Below, piece by piece: positions 32,061-36,299 of a stretch of DNA of 36,299 bases. The position numbers and the translations under genes are program-made. The DNA is from Microtetraspora niveoalba (GTDB lineage Bacteria; Actinomycetota; Actinomycetes; Streptosporangiales; Streptosporangiaceae). The stretch covers positions 201,362 to 237,660 of the forward strand of contig NZ_BBYM01000010.1 of NCBI RefSeq assembly GCF_001570405.1, in the 5' to 3' direction. The notes under the pieces were generated by a model. It was not told the origin of the DNA, did not search any database, and saw nothing but the letters and a program-made list of their open reading frames with translations. The number at the start of each line of letters is the position of its first letter. Position 1 is the stretch's first letter.

Positions 32061-32564
32061 ATGGCGCGAAATGTGCTTCTCGTGGGCGCCGCCGCCGGGC
32101 TCGTCCTCCTCATCGGCGGCGTTTACGGCATGAGCTCCCTCTCCACCATGTCCTGGGGCGTACCGGTCTTCGTGATCGGCCTGTTCCTGCTGATCATCGG
32201 GGTGACGGCGTTCGCCGCCAGGATCGCCGGAGGTCACGGGCCCTCCACCGGCGTCGTGGGGCGGATGAAGGACTTCATGGGCACCGGCAACCAGGAGCTG
32301 ATCGGCGCCGGCGTCCCCTCCAGGGCCCTGATCACCGCGATGCGGGACACGGGGACGATGGTGAACGACCAGGTGGTCGTCGCGTTCGACCTCCGGGTCC
32401 AGCCCGCCGGCGGCCCGCCGTACGCGGTGAGCCACCGCCAGATCCTGCCGCGCCTCCTGATGGGTGCCGTCCTTCCCGGCAGAACCGTCCAGGTCTGGGC
32501 CGATCCGGTGAACCCGCGACGCCTGGCCATCGACTGGTCGGCCCTCCCGGCCCAGAGTCCCTGA
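32061..32564 (+). CDS. Small membrane protein, DUF3592-like
   Basis: This 167-residue protein has two adjacent hydrophobic helices (NVLLVGAAAGLVLLIGGVYGM and VPVFVIGLFLLIIGVTAFAA) and then a soluble C-terminal domain. The domain ends with PGRTVQVWADPVNPRRLAIDW, in the style of DUF3592-type proteins that end VxYDPxxPxRa. Its function is not known. I chose the ATG at 32061, with GAAAGG nine bases upstream; an ATG 34 codons upstream (31959) would add a hydrophilic stretch and has no better ribosome site. It is divergent from the LCP pair, with a 191-base shared region, and is followed by the TrpRS attenuator region. Confidence 0.7.
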   Translation: MARNVLLVGAAAGLVLLIGGVYGMSSLSTMSWGVPVFVIGLFLLIIGVTAFAARIAGGHGPSTGVVGRMKDFMGTGNQELIGAGVPSRALITAMRDTGTMVNDQVVVAFDLRVQPAGGPPYAVSHRQILPRLLMGAVLPGRTVQVWADPVNPRRLAIDWSALPAQSP

Positions 32565-32636
32565 GATGCGTACGGCGGCGCCGCACCGGATCCTCATTGT
32601 GCAGGCGGCATGGTGTTGCCGCTGAGAAAGCGGAAG

Positions 32637-32642
32637 TATGCT
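32637..32642 (+). promoter_or_regulatory. -10 element for the trpS leader transcript
   Basis: TATGCT at 32637-32642 resembles a -10 element and ends six bases before the leader-peptide ATG. The transcript could start almost at the ATG. A partial GTGTTG at 32613-32618 is a weak -35 at 18 bases spacing. The call is tentative. Confidence 0.35.
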
Positions 32643-32648
32643 TCCCTC

Positions 32649-32690
32649 ATGCGTCTTTCGTCGTGTCTGAGCTGGTGGCGCTCCTCGTAG
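32649..32690 (+). CDS. Leader peptide with tandem Trp codons, upstream of trpS
   Basis: A 13-codon reading frame, MRLSSCLSWWRSS, ends in TAG at 32688-32690. Trp codons 9 and 10 (32673-32678) lie just before a hairpin whose left arm begins at 32679. Slow translation of the two Trp codons would hold the ribosome over that arm. The peptide is the sensor of a trp-type attenuator. It is too short for ordinary gene finding; its evidence is the Trp pair, the hairpins and the gene it precedes. Confidence 0.8.
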   Translation: MRLSSCLSWWRSS

Positions 32691-32695
32691 GAGCG
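32679..32695 (+). promoter_or_regulatory. Hairpin 1:2 of the trpS attenuator
   Basis: CGCTCCT (32679-32685) pairs with AGGAGCG (32689-32695) across a CGT loop, enclosing the leader stop codon. The right arm extends into GCGGCC (32693-32698), which can also pair with GGCCGT (32718-32723) of the terminator. This pairing gives the alternative antiterminator. Confidence 0.7.
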
Positions 32696-32716
32696 GCCGC
32701 TTTCACGCACGACCCC

Positions 32717-32742
32717 GGGCCGTTCGGATGGACGGCCCTTTT
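32717..32742 (+). terminator. Intrinsic terminator (attenuator) ahead of trpS
   Basis: GGGCCGTTC (32717-32725) pairs with GGACGGCCC (32730-32738), one G-T wobble included, over a four-base loop. TTTT at 32739-32742 follows. A real T-run is uncommon in actinomycete terminators, which strengthens the case. It lies 26 bases after the leader stop and 65 bases before the trpS ATG. Confidence 0.8.
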
Positions 32743-32807
32743 CCATGCTCTCCCCTCGTCGGGGCCTCCTCCGGATGGCGAAACAGCCACTCACCAGGAG
32801 AAATCCC

Positions 32808-34265
32808 ATGACGACCGCTTCCACATCCACTCCTGCCGGCGACGACGGCATGCCCGCACGCGCCTCCCGACCGTCCGCGGAAGTCCCCGCCGCCGCACCA
32901 CCCGTGCCCGTACCGCCGCCGGCCTCGCTTGTACCGGCTGGTCCCGTATCGCCGGCTGAACCGCCACTGGCCGCGTTTGTACCGGCCTCGCTTGTACCGC
33001 CGGCTGTCCCCTCACTGGCCGCGTTCGTGCCGGCCGGTCCCGTACCGCCGGTGGCCGCACCGGCCGCGACTGTACGGCCCGCCTCTGCGCCGGGCGTCGT
33101 GATCCGGCCGCCCGCAGCCGTACCGCCCGGCCCCGGCGAGATCGAGACGCGCACGGCCTCGCCCGCCGACCCGGCGACGCGGACGCCGGGGAGCGAGGGG
33201 GCCGTGGGGTCTTCCGGAACGGCCGCCGCCCAGCGACGCAGCGCAGAGTTGGAGGAGCTCATCCTGCGCGATCCCGGGCGGTTCCGCGTGCTCACCGGGG
33301 ATCGGCCCACGGGACGGCTGCATCTGGGGCACTACTTCGGCACCCTCCACAACCGCGTCCGGCTCCAGGAACTCGGGGTGGAGACCTTCCTGATCATCGC
33401 CGACTACCAGGTCCTGACCGACCGGGACGTCGCCGACCGGCTGACCGAACGCGTTGAGGACCTCGTCCTCGACTACCTCGCCGCGGGCATCGATCCCGAG
33501 CGGACCACGATCTTCGCGCACAGCGCCGTCCCGGCGCTCAACCAGTTGTTGCTGCCGTTCCTCAGCCTGGTCTCGGTCTCCGAGCTGAGCCGCAACCCCA
33601 CCGTCAAGGACGAGATAGCGCAGTCCCGGCAGTCCGCCGTAAGCGGCCTGATGTTCACCTATCCCGCACACCAGGCGGCCGACATCCTGTTCTGCAAGGC
33701 CAACCTGGTTCCGGTCGGCCAGGACCAGCTCCCTCACCTGGAGCTCACCCGCACCGTCGCGCGCCGCTTCAACGACCGGTACGGCAGAGCCGAGGCTCCG
33801 GTGTTCCCGGAGCCCGACGCCCTGCTGTCCGCCGCGCCGTTGCTGCTGGGCACCGACGGGGCCAAGATGAGCAAGAGCCGGGGCAACGCCATCAGCCTGG
33901 CCGCCACCGCCGACGAGACCGCCCGGCTCATCCGGGGCGCGAAGACCGACGCTGACCGGCACATCTCCTACGACCCGGTGGCCCGGCCCGAAGTGTCCAG
34001 TCTCGTCCTGCTGGCGGCGTTGTGTCTCGGCCGCGATCCGCACGAGGTGGCGGGGGAGATCGGCGGCAAGGGCGCTGCGGCGCTCAAGGCGACCGTCACC
34101 GAGGCGGTCAACGAGCACCTCGCCCCGCTCCGCGAGCGCCGCGCCCGCTACGCCGCCGAACTGGGCTACCTACGGCGGATCCTGCGCGACGGCAACGCGG
34201 TCGCCAATGCCGTCGCCGAAACCACCCTCGACGAGGTACGGGCCGCGATGAAGACCCTTTATTGA
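32808..34265 (+). CDS. trpS: Tryptophanyl-tRNA synthetase with long Pro/Ala-rich N-terminal extension
   Basis: This 485-residue class I synthetase charges tRNA-Trp. The catalytic core fills about residues 155-485, with HLGH (172-175, HIGH motif) in TGDRPTGRLHLGHYFGTL and KMSKS (353-357) in GTDGAKMSKSRGN. Residues 1-150 form a low-complexity Pro/Ala/Val extension with near-repeats (LAAFVPASLVPP, LAAFVPAGPVPP). At the position of H43 in the Bacillus enzyme (DQHAIT), it has Q201 (DYQVLT). The core resembles, as I recall it, the auxiliary indolmycin-resistant TrpRS of S. coelicolor. The ATG at 32808 has AGGAG seven bases upstream. The gene sits behind a Trp-codon attenuator, so Trp-tRNA shortage should induce it. 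Confidence 0.95.
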   Translation: MTTASTSTPAGDDGMPARASRPSAEVPAAAPPVPVPPPASLVPAGPVSPAEPPLAAFVPASLVPPAVPSLAAFVPAGPVPPVAAPAATVRPASAPGVVIRPPAAVPPGPGEIETRTASPADPATRTPGSEGAVGSSGTAAAQRRSAELEELILRDPGRFRVLTGDRPTGRLHLGHYFGTLHNRVRLQELGVETFLIIADYQVLTDRDVADRLTERVEDLVLDYLAAGIDPERTTIFAHSAVPALNQLLLPFLSLVSVSELSRNPTVKDEIAQSRQSAVSGLMFTYPAHQAADILFCKANLVPVGQDQLPHLELTRTVARRFNDRYGRAEAPVFPEPDALLSAAPLLLGTDGAKMSKSRGNAISLAATADETARLIRGAKTDADRHISYDPVARPEVSSLVLLAALCLGRDPHEVAGEIGGKGAAALKATVTEAVNEHLAPLRERRARYAAELGYLRRILRDGNAVANAVAETTLDEVRAAMKTLY

Positions 34266-34282
34266 AGGACGGCTTGCCGACG

Positions 34283-34330
34283 GGCCTATCCACAGGCCTA
34301 TCCACAGGCCTGTCCACAGGCTTGTCGACG
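34283..34330 (+). repeat. Four 12-base tandem units containing DnaA-box-like nonamers
   Basis: Units read GGCCTATCCACA (34283-34294), the same again (34295-34306), GGCCTGTCCACA (34307-34318), and a diverged GGCTTGTCGACG (34319-34330). CTATCCACA and CTGTCCACA each differ by one base from the DnaA box consensus TTATCCACA / TTGTCCACA. The spacing is exactly 12 bases. Confidence 0.6.
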
Positions 34331-34464
34331 GGGGACGGCGCATCGACTGGCGCTCGGTCGAGGGGCGGTCAGTCGAAGGGGGCTTCCTCGGGAGGACGGA
34401 ACGTGCCTGTACGAAGGTGAGCCCGGGCGAGGAATCAAGCCGGGAAAGCTGATGCGAGCCAAAG

Positions 34465-34490
34465 GGACCCTGGGCATCCGCCCAGGGTCC
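34465..34490 (+). terminator. Terminator hairpin downstream of trpS
   Basis: A perfect 10-bp inverted repeat, GGACCCTGGG (34465-34474) and CCCAGGGTCC (34481-34490), has a six-base loop and is followed by TCCTGCTCCC. It lies about 200 bases after the trpS stop. Confidence 0.65.
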
Positions 34491-34527
34491 TCCTGCTCCC
34501 GGCCCCATTCCTGCCGCCCTGCTCCAT

Positions 34528-34673
34528 GAGCAAGAGGCCGCGAAGCAAAAGGATTATGAGCAAGGGGCCGTGAGCAAGGGGCCGAGAGGAAGAGGTCGTG
34601 AGCCGAACGGTCGTAGGCAAGGGTCGTGGGCAAAAGGGATCGTGAGCAAGGGGCCGTGATCATGAGCGCCGAG
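34528..34673 (+). repeat. Degenerate tandem repeats of about 14-16 bases
   Basis: About ten units resemble GAGCAAGGGGCCGT. Exact copies of GAGCAAGGGGCCGT or its GA-ending variant occur at about 34558, 34572 and 34643, with drifted forms between. No reading frame with protein-like content explains the tract. It probably arose by slippage. Confidence 0.7.
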
Positions 34674-34918
34674 AGGATGCATGAGCTGTGCCTTCGGGTG
34701 TGGCGTGGGCGGTGATGGCGGGGCCGTCGTTGCCTAAACCGGTTGGTGCCGGCAGTGATGGCGTGACAGCGCACATCAAGCGGCGGCGGCCATGGCTGGA
34801 AACGGCGGCGGCAGAGAAGCAGACCGTCGTGGTGACACGTCCTGCACGAATGCCCTCTAGCGGAATTTCACCCACATCAGTTACTAACAGTCCAATCGTG
34901 ACTACTTAGAGTTGTAGA

Positions 34919-34943
34919 TCGAACATGTGAGCGATATTCTCAC
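34919..34943 (+). promoter_or_regulatory. SOS-like box and inverted repeat before the DUF222-like gene
   Basis: TCGAAC (34919-34924), then four bases, then GAGCGA (34929-34934) compares with the actinobacterial LexA box TCGAAC-N4-GTTCGA. The left half is perfect; the right half matches four of six. Next to it, GTGAG (34927-34931) and CTCAC (34939-34943) form a 5-bp inverted repeat. It lies 41-65 bases before the ATG, inside the promoter region. Confidence 0.4.
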
Positions 34944-34983
34944 GGCACATCAATTTTCGGAGCGGGAAGGGAGGCGTGAAGAG

Positions 34984-36299
34984 ATGATTCTTTCGGGTGG
35001 TGTACTGCTGTCACACCGACTGGAGGACGCGCCTCCATCTGGTTCGTCAGACATGCCCGCCGCGCCCCCGCGACGGCGTGGCCTCAGGGGGCACACGACG
35101 TTCACTGGATCTGGTCGCTTCGCTGGTGACTCCTACGGTGCCGTGCTGCTTGATCGCGCCCGCACCCGTGCCGGCGCCCGCGTCGGCACGCCTGTTCCGG
35201 CTCGGCCCGCCCGCACTCCCAGCGACATCACTTCTCCCGATGTCGGCCGTCTCGAGCCGATGCGTTCGACGGTGGCAGGGCCCTATGGGAGGCGGGGCGG
35301 TAGGCAGGGCGACGGTTCGCCATCACAGGGTTGGTCCTTGTTCGATTCGGTCTCGGACGGCACCGCCACGTCCGGGGGTGTGGACGATGCGTTGTCCTGG
35401 GCGCGGCGGCTGATGGGCGTCGCTGAGCCGGTAGAAGGCCGGGGGCCGTCTCGTGGAGTGTGGCCGTCAGCGCCGACCGGCCCCGCTGCCGCCGCGCTCG
35501 GTTTCTCAGGGCTGGATGCCGTTGGGTCCGGTGCTCCAGGGCACGGTACCGGTGCCGCAGTGCTCGATGGCGGGACGACCGGCGCAGGGACGGGGGCGGG
35601 AACCGACGGCCCGGACGAGCGCCGGTGTCCGCAAGATGACGATGGTGGTCTTTCGGCCTGGGATGGCATCTGGCAGGGACGTCCCCCCAGCAGCGACCAG
35701 GCGTCGACGGTCACCCCTGTCCGGCGCGGCGGCCGAGACGGCCGTCAGCGGGACAGCCGGCGACGGGAACATGGCCGGGAGGCTCAGTCCGGCGTAGATC
35801 GGACGGGGCAGCCCGGCGGGGGTGGGGACCGGGAGGCTCTGCCTGATGGTGAGTCGGGGTGTGTGGATGGCCGGGCGGGTGATTGGCCCGATCCGGCGTT
35901 GGCCGGGCCTGCTGTCCGGGAGCTGCTCGCCTGCGTCGAGCGGATCGCCGCCACCGCCACGGCCGCCAGGTCAGGGGACGCGTCGCAGGGTGTGTCGGGG
36001 AACGCGTCGGGGCCGGGGGCCGCATGGTCGGGGGACGCCTCACGTGCTGCGTCGTCGGGGGCTGCGCCCGAGGCTGCGCCGGGAACTGCGTCGGGGGCTG
36101 CGTCGGGGGCTGCGCCCGAGCATGCGTCGGGAGCTGCGTCAGGGGCTGTGCCGGGGGCTGTTCCGGGAGGTTCTCCGGGCGAGGTCGAGGCCGAGGTCGA
36201 TGTTGAGGTGGCGATGGCGGAGATCGTCGCGCTGGCCCGGGTGATCGATCTCGCCGAAGCAGCACTGGCAGCGCGGTTGCGGATAGCCGAGGCCGGCAA
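34984..36299 (+). CDS. DUF222/13E12-type protein with a long low-complexity N-terminus, probable HNH endonuclease (truncated by window)
   Basis: The frame runs open from ATG 34984 to the window edge (438 codons) with no stop. It is preceded by AAGGGAGG (34967-34974). An in-frame GTG at 34927 is the alternative start. Residues 1-~300 are rich in Gly, Arg, Pro and Asp. Residues ~330-400 are an Ala/Gly/Ser tract of SGAAPE-like units. The last ~35 residues (MAEIVALARVIDLAEAALAARLRIAEAG) look like the opening helix of DUF222, found in 13E12-type proteins that usually end in an HNH nuclease domain. That domain would be outside the window. The upstream SOS-like box fits, since several 13E12 genes of M. 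tuberculosis are LexA-controlled. Confidence 0.55.
   Translation, partial: MILSGGVLLSHRLEDAPPSGSSDMPAAPPRRRGLRGHTTFTGSGRFAGDSYGAVLLDRARTRAGARVGTPVPARPARTPSDITSPDVGRLEPMRSTVAGPYGRRGGRQGDGSPSQGWSLFDSVSDGTATSGGVDDALSWARRLMGVAEPVEGRGPSRGVWPSAPTGPAAAALGFSGLDAVGSGAPGHGTGAAVLDGGTTGAGTGAGTDGPDERRCPQDDDGGLSAWDGIWQGRPPSSDQASTVTPVRRGGRDGRQRDSRRREHGREAQSGVDRTGQPGGGGDREALPDGESGCVDGRAGDWPDPALAGPAVRELLACVERIAATATAARSGDASQGVSGNASGPGAAWSGDASRAASSGAAPEAAPGTASGAASGAAPEHASGAASGAVPGAVPGGSPGEVEAEVDVEVAMAEIVALARVIDLAEAALAARLRIAEAG

Larger units (their letters stand above)
34266..34983. other. Gene-poor region between trpS and the DUF222-like gene
   Basis: No convincing gene is seen in these 718 bases. It holds DnaA-box-like tandem repeats (34283-34330), a terminator hairpin (34464-34491), a degenerate repeat tract (34528-34673), and an AT-richer promoter region (about 34860-34980) ahead of the next gene. 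A 73-codon reading frame at 34688-34909 lacks a ribosome site and protein-like pattern. Confidence 0.6.

Noticed and set aside
32594-33310. Minus-strand reading frame of 238 codons, antisense to the TrpRS extension
   Set aside because: It is the antisense of the Pro/Ala-rich coding repeats and spans the attenuator; its Gly/Thr/Ala-rich text is that of a mirrored low-complexity region.
34528-34673. CRISPR-like repeat tract
   Set aside because: Units are 14-16 bases, degenerate and directly adjoining, with no unique spacers and no cas genes.
34688-34909. A 73-codon plus-strand reading frame and a 71-codon minus-strand one in the gap after trpS
   Set aside because: Neither has a ribosome site or protein-like pattern, and both sit in or next to repeat and promoter sequence.
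34927-34943. LacI/GntR-type operator GTGAG-N7-CTCAC
   Set aside because: There is no such regulator nearby and the 5-bp arms are too short to support the call; kept only as part of the SOS-like site entry.
35784-36299. Long minus-strand reading frame under the end of the window, rich in Ser/Thr/Ala/Pro
   Set aside because: It is the shadow of the plus-strand frame, which has an AAGGGAGG ribosome site and a DUF222-like C-terminal part; the minus frame has only low-complexity sequence.

Overview
The window is high-GC actinomycete DNA, carrying many GTG starts, actinobacterial families (SURF1, SCO5389-type, AfsR/BTAD, LCP) and the conserved order dnaX - ybaB - recR - DUF5063 - lysC - asd. The overall style suggests a filamentous actinobacterium of the Streptosporangiales type. 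Genus cannot be fixed from sequence reading alone.

Layout. 1-4497 is a housekeeping block: the dnaX 3' end, the YbaB nucleoid protein, recR, a DUF5063 gene, and the aspartate-family pair lysC-asd. Strong hairpins close it. 4717-11349 is a mixed accessory stretch: an amidase, a secreted M15-like peptidase, two TetR regulators, a YkvA/DUF1232 protein, and a minus-strand HxlR - SURF1 - amidohydrolase group. 11336-13254 holds a small zinc-ribbon protein and, divergent from it, a large methyltransferase. 13570-17479 holds a 997-residue AfsR-like regulator, divergent from a small secreted four-cysteine protein that has a long structured leader. 17558-21426 holds a GNAT acetyltransferase, an aminotransferase with a divergent LysR regulator, and an RNase HII gene immediately behind the LysR gene.

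21443-22917 is a two-gene minus-strand unit: a CooC/MinD-like P-loop ATPase and an SCO5389-family protein, preceded by a near-consensus Zur (zinc) box. A minisatellite and an atypical Ser/Thr kinase follow. 24720-28871 is a complete sulfate-uptake operon (sbp-cysT-cysW-cysA) ending in a cysteine-free Rrf2 regulator. Two tandem LCP cell-wall ligases (28989-31869) and a small membrane protein come next.

The most striking element is at 32637-34265. A 13-codon open reading frame with two adjacent Trp codons is followed by a hairpin and then an intrinsic terminator with a T-run, all ahead of a tryptophanyl-tRNA synthetase gene. This has the architecture of ribosome-mediated attenuation, as known for the auxiliary indolmycin-resistant TrpRS of Streptomyces coelicolor. 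This synthetase also carries a long Pro/Ala-rich N-terminal extension.

34266-34983 has no convincing gene. It holds three tandem DnaA-box-like nonamers, a terminator hairpin, degenerate tandem repeats and a promoter region with an SOS-like box. The window ends inside a long reading frame that runs into what looks like a DUF222/13E12-type (HNH endonuclease) protein. No rRNA, tRNA, CRISPR array, insertion sequence or biosynthetic gene cluster was seen.
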